Source of the DNA: Dermacentor variabilis
Lineage: Eukaryota; Arthropoda; Arachnida; Ixodida; Ixodidae
Assembly: GCF_050947875.1 (NCBI RefSeq)
Contig: NC_134570.1
Location: forward strand, 107,082,622-107,146,621
Length of the DNA: 64,000 nucleotides
Direction of reading: 5' to 3'
The position numbers and the translations under genes were made by a program. The notes beneath the pieces are model-generated. The model saw only the letters and a list, made by a program, of their open reading frames with translations, was not told the DNA's origin and made no database searches. Within the stretch, counting starts at the first letter, position 1, and the number at the start of each line of letters is the position of its first letter. This document shows, in pieces, positions 36,401-47,500 of the stretch.

Positions 36401-37431
36401 GCCTTGAGAAAGTTAGTAGCGCTCAGTTTATTTCCACCCTAGATCTTGTCAGGGGTTATTGGCAGGTTCCACTTACAGAAGAGGCTAGTAGGTATGCGGC
36501 GTTCATTTCACCAATGGGAACATTCCGTCCTAAAGTGTTGAGTTTTGGTTTGAAGAACGCGCCATACTGTTTTTCAAGCCTCATGGATAAAGTGTTGCGG
36601 GGACAGCAAGAATTCGCTTTACCGTATCTAGACGACGTAGCGATATTCTCCGCATCCTGGTCTGAGCATATGACACACTTGCGGGCAGTGCTAACCCGCC
36701 TGCGCGAAGCAGGCTTGACAGTCAAGGCTCCTAAGTGCCAGTTAGCACAGGCCGAGGTTGTCTACCTCGGTCACGTGATTGGTCAGGGTCGTCGCCGCCC
36801 CTCTGAAATAAAAGTGGCCGCTGTGCGAGACTTTCCGCAACCGCGCACCAAGACCGATATTCGGTCGTTCTTGGGTGTCGCCGGCTACTATCAGAGGTAC
36901 ATCCCTAGGTACTCTGATATCGCGGCTCCCCTGACGGATGCTCTAAGAAAAACAGAGCCTCAAACAGTCGTCTGGGACGAGACAAAGGAAAGAGCTTTTA
37001 GCGCCCTAAAGAGTGCCCTAACAAGCCAGCCTGTGCTACGATCGCCAGACTATACAAAAGGGTTCATTGTTCAGTGCGATGCTAGTGAGCGAGGCATGGG
37101 CGTTGTACTGTGCCAACGGGAAAAGGGAGAAGTAGAACACCCCGTCCTGTATGCTAGTCGTAAGCTGACCAGTCGTGAGCAGGCGTATAGCGCCACCGAG
37201 AAAGAGTGTGCATGTCTCGTGTGGGCCGTTCAGAAATTGTCATGCTATCTAGCCGGCTCGAGGTTTATCATTGAGACGGATCACTGCCCTCTCCAATGGC
37301 TGCAGACCATCTCTCCCAAAAATGGCCGCCTCCTGCGCTGGAGCCTTGCTTTACAACAATATTCCTTTGAGGTGCGTTACAAAAAGGGGAGTCTCAACGG
37401 TAACGCCGATGGCTTAAGTCGAAGCCCCTAA
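33450..37431 (+). pseudogene. gag-pol of element 1, main part (severed from its start)
   Basis: Continues the frame from 26507 after element 2 and one CCGG copy. It holds the remaining capsid region, CCHC knuckle (about 34008-34050), protease-like DSA (about 34165), integrase (zinc finger about 34922-35020, DDE about 35107-35392), reverse transcriptase with YLDD (about 36625) and RNase H (from about 37073). No internal stop. It differs from element 2 by scattered substitutions, for example N-to-D and R-to-H in the RT region around 36340. Translation from an upstream ATG would start in antisense LTR sequence, so no authentic Gag-Pol can be made without removing element 2. Confidence 0.92.
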
Positions 37432-37916
37432 CGTAGGAATCAGCCTCAAAATTGTTTGTTACTGATGTTTTTTTTCCTGAGGCAGGATTTTTTTTAACAT
37501 ATTGCTTTTGTTTAGTGTTTCAAAGTGATGATATGCTTTCTAGTGCAAGTTTTCAATTTGTGGACGCGTTCTGAGTGATGCTAGACTACTGTAAGGAACT
37601 AGGCAGTGGTATAAAAAGGGGAAAGAGCCTGGCAGGGCTTAGTGAGGGTTGTGCCGTGCTTGCTGACTGAGCGGTTGAGTTTCAGCGTAGTTCTAACGCT
37701 TGCCGGGAACAAGAACAAAAATGTGAACTCTCCCGAAGTCACTTTGCAGTGTCCCGTGCGAACCTGAACAAGAGAACAAGGCCTTCTCTGTGCGCTGCGC
37801 TCAAGAAACGTCGAGGGACGCCCGACTTCGGTTATGAGCATCATCGAGCGACATCCCTCCGGACAGCGGATGCAGTCCCCTGTCCATCGGGATCTCCTTC
37901 CCCCGGCGGGGCGGTC
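37432..37916 (+). other. 3' untranslated region and polypurine tract of element 1
   Basis: 485 bp, colinear with that of element 2. The candidate polypurine tract GGCGGGGCGG lies just before the LTR. No env ORF. Confidence 0.7.
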
Positions 37917-38673
37917 TGTTGCGTTTCGCCTGCGACACGTGGTTTTGCCGGCGCGACTGCGGCGGGGCGGCAGACATTTTGGCCCGATCGTCGTCGCCGC
38001 AACACTCATCGCCAGGTGTTTCCAGGCGCGACTGCGGCGATGCGACCGCCTAGGGATCATCCTCGCATTCCAGTCATTGTGCCCGAAACAGGCGATGCCA
38101 AAGCAGGGATCTCATTCCAGTAATTGTGCCCGAAACAGGCGATGCCAAAGCAGGGATCTCGTTCCAGTCATTATGCCCGAAACAGGCGATGCCAAAGCAG
38201 GGACCATCCTCTCATTACAGTCATTGTGTCCGACCGGCAGCGCCACGACAGGGTGCTACGAGATCGTGCTCGACATGGTGCTACGGCATCGCTACGACAG
38301 TGTGCGTCACCATTAGCCCATTGTACATTCACGTGCTCGTCTTTTGAGGGGTTCCTTCTTGCCCTCAACTGCGAGAGTATAAAAACAGCTGCCCCCGGAC
38401 GCCAAAAGGAGGGCTCCGATTTCTTCTGTTGAGTGAAGTGCTCTCCCGTCTCTCTACTTCGGTCAAACCTGACCGCCAACTCTTTGCGATGTTAAAATAA
38501 ACAAGTTGTTTTGTTGTTACCAGTCGACTCATGCTTTGCCGGGACCTTCGGATGCTTCCAGTTGTACCCCAGGCCGCCAGGCCAACGCTACCCTTGGGGC
38601 TTGCGACCCAGGTACAACCACGGGCGTCAGCGCCGAGTTCCCAACAGATCGTACCAGCGGTCCGATCCAAACA
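37917..38673 (+). repeat. 3' LTR of element 1
   Basis: 757 bp, TG...CA, with the same tandem U3 repeats, TATA box and AATAAA as the 5' LTR. It is followed by the ACGT target duplication. Confidence 0.93.
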
Positions 38674-38677
38674 ACGT

Positions 38678-38888
38678 CCAAATACGTGAATTTGTCGATC
38701 GCCTAACCACAGTGTTTCACGCTAATCGTTTCCGATTGAGCCCCCAAGGAAACGCTTAAGTACGTTAAACCTCGTCAACTGCCTACATATGAAAACGATA
38801 TGGACTGAAATAAATAAATAAATAAATAAGGAAAGAGAGAAAGAAAGGAAGGAAAGCAGGAGGGAAGGAAGCAAGAACGAAAGAACGA

Positions 38889-38940
<52 letters not shown>

Positions 38941-39599
38941 AAAGCGAGAACAGTAATGGGGTAAACTCTGTCTACACCCAGGCTCGGTTACTTAAGCATG
39001 CACGGATGATCCGCTTTGCCTCTTCGTCCCTTACGTGGCCAGCGCGGTGTTGGGAAACATTTCGTCCGCTTGATCCAGCATAAGAAAAGACGTTGTGCGC
39101 AAGACAGACACGGACGAGAGGGTATACCCACACGTACAAGCGCAAAGCATGGCGAACCAACTCGCCCAACAAAGAGTTTTGTTCCCGCAGTTTGAATGGC
39201 GGGAGAAAGGCGCTGCTTCACAGCATACAAAGGAAAGGTGTTCCAGACGCGAGCTTTGAAGATGCAATAATAGATGAATGGTCCGCAGTAATCGCGAAGA
39301 TAATGCCATCGGTCACGCCGGATGGACTGACGACGCCTGTGCATTTAGCTGAGGTGCTCGTTTTTTTTATGTTTGCTTACGCTGACTGCTTGTGGCATTG
39401 AGGCCAGGCGCCGCGGATCGAAGGCGGCATGATGCGGCTGTGGTGATCGTGTGCGTGTTACGTATACAGCGACACTATATATGGTGCTATCCTCCTGTAC
39501 GCGCGCACAATGTTGAACGATGCACACACGCTGATATACCGGGTGTCTTTCCTTTTGTTCTTTTTCTTTTAACCATACCGATTTTATATTTTTTTTTAT
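38678..39599. other. unassigned sequence with (GAAA)n
   Basis: A purine-rich tract runs from about 38811 to 38942, ending in (GAAA)n. A 102-aa ORF (39093-39401) has no recognised motif, and a host exon cannot be supported. Confidence 0.45.
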
Positions 39600-40195
39600 C
39601 GCCTGCGGCAAATAGCATAATTCCGGTCATTCAGCTCCGGGACTACTCAAACAGGAGGACATGCGCGAGAAATCGGAGCGCGTTATCGGCTAATCAGCAA
39701 ACATTTACTAATTAATTTTCTAATTGTTTACTGCACAGCAAATGTTCGAATTTATTAATCGTAGCCGGTGAGTTCACAAGGGGTGTCAACTTGGAACGAA
39801 TTTTTCAGGATGACACCAGTCTTGGACATACTAATTCCCGAGATTGGCGACGAAGTAAACTGGTGTTCGAGTTTCTGTTTCGCTTCAATGCATAAAACCA
39901 TGGTTTCCTCAAAGAAAAAAAAAATGTAATTCTGGAACAAGGGTGTATTCTTCCGTGATTTCTGAAAACCGATGCCATCCTCAGTAATCGCTCGAAGTGG
40001 ATATGCCTTGCAAACCCCGCGCCTTCAACTCATAAAGTGCGATATGCGCCGTAAGATAATTAATTAAACGGTCAGTTAGTAAATGTTCGTTAATTCGTCG
40101 ATAATGCGTGTCGATTTCTCGTGTGAGTAATGTCCGCCACTTCGAGTGATCAAATTAAAGGACTGCAATTACGCTATCTGCCAAGGGTGGCATAA
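39600..40195. mobile_element. foldback (long imperfect inverted repeat) element
   Basis: The left half (GCAAATAGCATAATTCCGG, GAGAAATCGGAGCGCGTTAT, CAAACATTTACTAATTAATT, AGGATGACACCAG) reappears as reverse complement in the right half (GGCAGATAGCGTAATTGCAG, GAGAAATCGACACGCATTAT, CGAACATTTACTAACTGACC, AGGATGGCATCGG). The arms are about 270 bp and meet near 39900-39950. The copy at 17900-18640 corresponds to one arm. It is non-coding; no convincing target duplication was found. Confidence 0.65.
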
Positions 40196-40293
40196 AAAAA
40201 GATTCGGTACGACCAAACAGAAGAAGCCGTATATTAGTATCGGTGTATACGCTCGTACACTATGTTCACGGTCCATCCACAGACGCTGATACA

Positions 40294-40982
<689 letters not shown>

Positions 40983-41307
40983 TTCCCGCATTTTCACCCC
41001 GGATTTGGTTAAATCGAGCGAGATGTTGAAGTCACTGCGTTACATTGAGGATTTCAACGAATCGAAAGCAATTCCTAATGTTAAATAAAAAGCTAAAATT
41101 CGTGAAAGCGGTTTCCGTTAAATTGAGGTCCGACTGTACATGGGGCAAGGCTCGACTATCCACGTAGAGCCTGTAAAGCTATAGAAGCTTGTACCTACTC
41201 GCCAAGCAGTTGTTATTTTTTTTTCTTTCTTTTTATACGGAGATGTACATCACGCGTTTTTTTATATATATATATTTCGTCTACAAGCGCCACGCGTTGG
41301 CGGCGGG

Positions 41308-41615
41308 AGGGATGGTGGTGGCGGTGGTGAGTCGTAGCAACAGGCGGTGTCTTCAGCCTGGCGATCAAGGCCGGCAACTGCTCCGCCCGAGCGTGTCTTA
41401 TAATGATCCCTGCGGTGTTTCGCCACGTGTCCATCAGACCAGTCTCACTCTAAAGAATGCGATAAGGAGACGCGAAGTTCCTTTGCGGGCCATGACCAGT
41501 CCTTCGGGAAACGCAAGGTGTTGCAGGCGCGCACGCGTGCGGGAGGCCATATTGTTGCAGGTTTTTTTTTTACAGGACAGTGTTTCTTTCCTCTCGGAAT
41601 TCGGGCAAGCGGGAC
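41308..41615 (-). pseudogene. 3' end of a second I-type LINE copy
   Basis: Read on the minus strand it matches the last part of the ORF2 and the 3' end of the LINE at 43204-49145. It aligns from the CCHC-adjacent segment through CGCAAAGGAACTTCGCGTCT and CTGGTCTGATGGACACGTGG to GCTCGGGCGGAGCAGTTGCC and a (CAC)-rich tail. Frameshifts and an A-run interrupt the coding part. It is a 5'-truncated, diverged copy. Confidence 0.78.
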
Positions 41616-42529
41616 TCTAGCATCATATGCAACGGCCCGCGTTTGCAGCCTCACAGGTAGCGTGCGAAAAGTGTCGAATCAGCGCATTCGTTGAAGTAGA
41701 AAGCTATAGACGTGTACTCTTAAACGTCCGGGGCGGAGGAACCACTGCTTAATTCTAATTCCAGACGCGTGCACTGCTAGGTATACAGACAAGGTCTTGC
41801 CTCGCTCTCTTCCTTGCCTCACTCTTCCTCGAGCGTTTATGGAATGTGCACCGGATGCGCGTCGTACTGGGGCAGACCGACGAGGCACGGCAAGTATACC
41901 GCCTCGAACATGCAAAGCCTCAGGGCTCAAGCCAGTGACGTCATGCTTGGAGGGCGACGTTCCCATTGCAAACGACCGAGTGATGGAAAGATGTACGCGA
42001 TAAGCGTTGCCGGTGGCTTGCAGGACTTCCCTTTGTATAGTAAGTATGGGACAGGCAGGTTCCTACAAAAAAAAAACATATTTGCGGAAATTGTGGCGCT
42101 AATTGTCATTACGGGAGCTGCGAGTAAGGCGGTTTAGCCAGCGTGTTAATTATACAGTAGTATACGTAGGTAATTGCTTAAACTTGGTCCTTCTCGCTTC
42201 AGACTATACTTTGTGACTTCGCGAGTTGATATTTCTAAGCAATATATTGCGGTATAAGTGCAACTACATGCTAGGATTATGCATGGGCACAGAGGCTTAT
42301 TGCTTGGCTTTGCTTAGAAAACAATTATTGCTCCGAAATTTAGAAACGCAATTAAAAGACGTAATATATACTACCACAAGGACGCCTGAAGCCATAAGCC
42401 CAAAGATTAGAAAAATCCATGTACTAAACATGATTGCCATGTTAACTGAACGATCATACATTTCTCTCCAGGAATTTTTGCTGGAAGTTCTACATATGGC
42501 ATAAGAAACTGGCGTCGAATGGTACGTAC
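41616..42529. other. unassigned sequence upstream of an RTE-like LINE
   Basis: A 107-aa ORF (41814-42137) and a 92-aa ORF (42226-42504) have no recognised domains. The second directly precedes the LINE and might belong to it, but I cannot align it. Confidence 0.35.
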
Positions 42530-43203
42530 GTAAAAGCAGCGGAATAATTCTACACTGACCTGTACAGTACCCAGATCAGCCACAATACCACAATTCGAAG
42601 TGAAGATGGTGCAGACATAATGCTTGGAAATCTAGCGGCCCTTTATACGAACTGTCTACCGACTTCAAGGGTCTCAGATAACTGGAAGAATGCCAACGTT
42701 ATATTAATCCACAAAAAGGGAGACGTTAAAGAATTGAAAAGTTATAGGCCCATTAGCTTACTTCCAATAATATATAATATATTCACCAAGGTAATCTCCA
42801 ATAGAATAAGGGCAACACTGGACTTTAGTCAACCAAGGGAACAGGCACGTTTCAGGAAGGGATACCCTCCTATGGATCATATCTATATCATCAGTCAGGT
42901 AATCGAGAAATCCGCACAGTACAATCAGCCTCTCTATATGGCTTTCATAGATAACGAAAAGGCATTTCCTTCAGTCGAGATAACAGCAGTCATAGAGGCA
43001 TTGCGTAATCAAGGAGTACAGGATGGTTACCTAAATATCTTGGAAACTATCGACATAGTTTCCACAGCTACCTTTATTCACCACAAGAAAAATAGGAAGA
43101 TACCGATAAAGAAATGGGTCAGACAAGGAGACACAATCTCTCCAATGCTGTTCACTGCGTACCTGGGAGAAGTATTCAAGCTATTAAACTGGGAAGGCTT
43201 AGG
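42530..43203 (+). pseudogene. RTE-like LINE copy R1, 5' segment (reverse transcriptase N-terminal half)
   Basis: Starts around a FYTDLYSTQ segment and encodes RT blocks NVILIHKKGDVKEL, YRPISLLPIIYNIFTKVISN, LYMAFIDNEKAF and KWVRQGDTISPMLF. The frame runs to LNWEGLG, where the I-type LINE is inserted. The second copy at 58340-60540 (-) gives the uninterrupted order. The endonuclease part is missing here. Such enzymes carry an AP-like endonuclease plus RT in one ORF and also mobilise SINEs in many genomes. Degenerate, not functional. The clade call RTE-like is from motif style. Confidence 0.8.
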
Positions 43204-43246
43204 AGCCTGCAGAAGAGCCCGATCTGGTAGCGGCGAGAGCTCCGTC

Positions 43247-44563
43247 ATGACTACGCCTGACCTGACACCGGGCCAGAGGCCACCGACTGACCCTGAGAGC
43301 AACCGTGACTGTAAGCGATACAAGGCTACAGAGACAGACGACGAGTCTACGCTTCTTGACGATTGTGACATAGCTGACATCACAGATCTGGACGATGAAG
43401 GCTTCAGGCTTGTGCGCCACCGCAAGAAGAGGACCGTCGGAATCCCGGTGATTGTTACGCCTGCCACAGAAGGAGCCGACCTGAAAAAAGTAAATCCCAT
43501 TATTCTGTCTATGGAAATTGAAAAAATTCTTGGCGCATCGCCAGTTAGGAGCCGATTTACTGCTCAAGGAGCCCTGCTTCTAGATGTACAGACAGAAGAG
43601 CATGTGAATTCCCTTCTCAGCTGCAAGTCAATCTCAGGGACTGCGATCTCAGCACGAGTGCCCAATTCGTACCTGCAAAACACGTGCATTATTAGAGGAG
43701 TACCGAAGTGGTACACTGACGAGGAACTGTTGCTATACCTAAAGCCACAAGGGATTTACCATGCAAGGCGAGTCACGCGACGCGTCCAAATTTCCGGAAC
43801 CGAGTGGGAGTCCAGGCGAACCAGCTCCGTGGTTCTTACGTTCGCTCCAAATACAGACCGTCCAGACAAGATCAACTTGGGCTTCACAAGACACGAGACC
43901 ATTGACTACGTTGAGACACCACCTCGGTGCTTCAAGTGTCAGCGCTATGGACATGTGGCCAAGTACTGCCGTGGTGAGCCGCGGTGTAAGAGATGTGGAG
44001 GACCGCACGATTTCAAAACATGCGCGTGCAGCCAGAACTTTCTATGTGCAAACTGCAGGGGTTGTCATCCAGCTAGTTATAGCAAGTGTCCTACGCGGGC
44101 AGCGGCAATAAAGCGTAAGAAAACGTTTATCATGGGGCCAAGAGGAAACGACGAGAAAAATACGACGAAGAAAAAGACAGAAAGTCACAGAGAGTCAGAC
44201 GAAATCAAATGGAGCTCAAAGAGTGAAACTGATTTTCCAAGCCTGAAGCCTTCTCCAGGAATCCAGGACACAGTGGTGCCATCGCGCAGCGGACCGGCTA
44301 AAGCAGTCCAATCAATGAACAGAGGCCCCGTAGCAGCGAAGACTGCTGCACAACCGGAACAGCGAAGTTATGTGTCTGTACTGCAGCGACCCCAACCACG
44401 TTGCGATGAAACAACACCACAGGAGGACTGTCAGCAGGTGCTACGTGCTCTCTTCAAGGCCTTGCGATCACACATAGAGAAGATGCCGGCGAGCTCGATG
44501 AAAGAAATGCTCGAAGTAGTCCTGGCTCTCGAGTCAGTGATTCTAAGCTCTACCTCTTTTTAA
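43247..44563 (+). CDS. I-type LINE ORF1 (nucleic-acid-binding, Gag-like)
   Basis: 438 aa from the ATG at 43247. The open frame extends upstream only because it fuses with the host RTE-like LINE. An acidic N-terminus and a central RRM-like region (CIIRGVPKWYTDEELLLYL) are followed by closely spaced zinc knuckles: CFKCQRYGHVAKYC, CKRCGGPHDFKTC and CANCRGCHPASYSKC (residues about 225-280). A Lys-rich tail follows, then PDFPSL-like and proline-rich segments. In I and Jockey-like elements ORF1 coats the LINE RNA. The stop lies 13 bp before the ORF2 ATG, so ORF2 would be translated by reinitiation or a similar route. Confidence 0.85.
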   Translation: MTTPDLTPGQRPPTDPESNRDCKRYKATETDDESTLLDDCDIADITDLDDEGFRLVRHRKKRTVGIPVIVTPATEGADLKKVNPIILSMEIEKILGASPVRSRFTAQGALLLDVQTEEHVNSLLSCKSISGTAISARVPNSYLQNTCIIRGVPKWYTDEELLLYLKPQGIYHARRVTRRVQISGTEWESRRTSSVVLTFAPNTDRPDKINLGFTRHETIDYVETPPRCFKCQRYGHVAKYCRGEPRCKRCGGPHDFKTCACSQNFLCANCRGCHPASYSKCPTRAAAIKRKKTFIMGPRGNDEKNTTKKKTESHRESDEIKWSSKSETDFPSLKPSPGIQDTVVPSRSGPAKAVQSMNRGPVAAKTAAQPEQRSYVSVLQRPQPRCDETTPQEDCQQVLRALFKALRSHIEKMPASSMKEMLEVVLALESVILSSTSF

Positions 44564-44576
44564 AGCACCCAGCAAT

Positions 44577-47500
44577 ATGGATGCGGTCAGGACACAATGT
44601 TCACCATCTCGTCCACAGGTGCCACTTATTATGCAATGGAACTGTGCGGGTCTTGCGTGTGTTTGAATCCCACCGATGGCAACGGTTGTTGTGGTCGCAC
44701 CGATGGTACGACCTGTTGGGAACTCGGCGCTGACGCCCGTTGTTGCACCTGGGTCGCAAGCCCCAAGGGTAGCGTTGGCCTGGCGGCCTGGGGTACAACT
44801 GGAAGCATCCGAAGGTCCCGGCAAAGCATGAGTCGACTGGTAACAACAAAACAACTTGTTTATTCTAACATCGCAAAGAGTTGGCGGTCAGGTTGACCGA
44901 AGTAGAGAGACGGGAGTGCACTTTACTCAACAGAAGAAATCGGAGCCCTCCTTTTGCGTCCGGGGGCAGCTGTTTTTATACTCTCGCAGTTGAGGGCAAG
45001 AAGGAACCCCTCAATAGACGAGCACGTGATTGTACAATGAGATAAGGTGACGCATACTGTCGTGGCGCCGCCGGTCGGGCACAAAGAGGAGAAGGTAACT
45101 CCTACTGTCGTATCGCCGCCGGTCGGGCACAATGGCTGGGAGGAGAAGGTGACTCCTACTGTCGTATCGCCTCCGGTCGGGCACAATGGCTGGGAGGAGA
45201 AGGTAACTCCTACTGTCGTATCGCCTCCGGCCGGGCACAATGGCTGGGAGGAGAAGGTGACCCCTGCTGTCGTATCGCCTCCGGTCGGGCACAATGGCTG
45301 GGAGGAGAAGGTGACCCCTGCTGTCGTATCGCCGCCGGTCGGGCACAATGGCACATACACTCACACACGCACATGAAGACACGTGGCATCGGAACATGCC
45401 TGGATGCGCTTGGCGGGGAGCGTAGCGGCGACGCCGAACGGGCCAAAATGTCTGCCGCTTTGTTGCAGTCACGCCGGCTAAACCGCGCGTCGTAGGCGAA
45501 ACGTAACACGTGCCATCTACCTGAACTGTCGCTTTTCTTACGCAACATGCCTGTGCCAATATTGGCCCTGTCCGAGGCTGGTCTTCCAAGTTCCAGATCA
45601 ATTGCTGGTCATGTCGCACATGGAAACCAAAGTATTCCGACATTTCCGAACGGAAGCGCCATGCTGTATGTGAGACGTGAAATACCACATTACGTTCTAC
45701 CAGTTCAAGACCTTTGCAGCAGTGCTTTGGAAGTCACTGCTGTACAAGTGCGGCTGGGAAACCGAAGCCTCAGCGTGGCCTCCGTGTATGTGAGCTCTCG
45801 CCTGAAGGTCTCGATGGGAGAAATTATAAGAGACCTCTGCAGCCGCTGCCCAGCTCCGAGGATTATATGTGGGAACTTCAACGCGCACCATACTCTCTGG
45901 GGCGACAAGGCGGCTGATGCACGTGGAAAGCAAATTGTTAGTGCTTTAAACACCGAGGGACTCTGCGTGGCAAATGACAAACAGGCAACGTTTTTTCGCC
46001 CACCGGCCTCCTACAGTATCATTGACTTGACGTTACACTCAACGGACATCCTCGCATCGGCAACGACTAGTAAAGATAGAATGGGCAACGATCATTTTCC
46101 TGTCTTCGTTAACATTGCTGGATATCGAACCAACGGCCGAAGATCCTGTCCTGTGACGCATTGGGATATGTACAGGGACGGCCTAAGCGAATCATCTGGA
46201 GACCTGTTCGCGGACATGCTACGTAGCAAGAGATTGGCTACCGCTGAGCTGAAGCTACCCGACCACTTCCCCGCTCCGGATCTAAAGCTCAAAAATCTAT
46301 GCGCTGCCCGTAGAAGAGCGGAACGGAGGCTGATGAGGACGAAGGGCGACCCACCAATGAAGACTATATATAACAGGATTAACGCAGTGATGCGACGTTA
46401 TACAAGGAAACTAAGAAGACATCAATGGGCAACATTTTGTGCAAGCCTATCGGTCTTCACGCCAGTTCCAAGGATATGGTGGGTCGTTAATAACCTTGCT
46501 GGAAACTTTCGACCAAACAAGCCATTCGAAGCCCTAGCATTGAAGTTAGGCAAGACACTGTCTTGTCTTGCGAATGCCTTCGCTGAAATCTACTCTTCCG
46601 GCAGGTCAGCCGGCACAACCAACCCGCCTCCGTGGCTATCGTCGTCTCTAATGGATGCTCCTTTCACACTCAGAGAGCTGGAACTAGCTATGAGCAGCCT
46701 CCGACGTCGCTGTGCGGTGGGTCCTGACCTTGTCAGTAATCAGATGCTGACTAACCTACCGGTTGAGAGACGGCGTGATTTGCTGGCATTTTTTAACCAA
46801 ATCTGGGCCAGTGGGGCTATCCCACATTTATGGAAGGTAGCATGGGTGGTACCGGTTCTGAAGCCTGGAAAGAATCCTGCAGCTCTGGACTCATACAGAC
46901 CGGTATCGCTGACCTCGTGTGCAGCGAAGCTAATGGAGAAGATGGCGTGCACAAGACTCACTTGGTATGTCGAGCAGGGTCGTAAACTACCATCGTGCAT
47001 GACTGGGTTTCGGCAGCGTCTAAGCGCTCAAGACAATGTGCTAGACCTGCTAAGCCACATAGAACATTACAGTGCGGATGGCCTATCGACACTTGCTGTT
47101 TTCATGGATGTTTCTAAGGCTTACGACTACGTGTCTCAAAGAGCCATCATCAGCCAGCTACAAGTTATAGGCGTCACGGGTCATCTTTTGCAGTTCATAC
47201 ATACGTTCCTTAATGATTGTCGCATCAGAGTTCGTCTTGGCGACACTTTGAGCGATGAAATACGTATATTTCGTGGTGTGCCACAGGGGAGTGTTTTATC
47301 TCCCTTACTATTTAACATTGCCATGAGTAGCCTCCCAAGAGTACTAAACTATCGAACACCAGTGAAGATATCTATATATGCCGATGACATCTGCATATGG
47401 GTCTCCGGCTACCAGCATCGCCGCCTCGCACGAATAGCCCAGGGAGCAGTAAAAGCCATTCAGGGCCACTTGGCCACGATTGGATTATCACTATCAGCAG

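Larger units (their letters stand above)
24929..38677 (+). mobile_element. Ty3/Gypsy LTR retrotransposon, element 1 (host of a nested copy)
   Basis: 5' LTR 24933-25689, leader 25690-26043, gag-pol split into 26044-26507 and 33450-37431, 3' untranslated region 37432-37916, 3' LTR 37917-38673. ACGT stands at 24929-24932 and 38674-38677, a 4-bp target duplication that ties the two outer LTRs to one insertion. The two LTRs have the same length (757 bp) and differ, as far as I can read, at two positions near the 3' edge, so the insertion is young. Element 2 sits inside gag in the opposite direction. Without that insert the reading frame would be continuous (1481 aa), so element 1 was disabled by element 2. 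Confidence 0.93.

Noticed and set aside
39093..39401. 102-aa ORF as a host exon
   Set aside because: Part of it looks protein-like, but there is no known motif and no flanking exon; left unassigned.
42620..43246. 647-aa ORF as one LINE protein
   Set aside because: It fuses an RTE-like RT fragment to the ORF1 of an inserted I-type LINE; the ORF1 start is at 43247.
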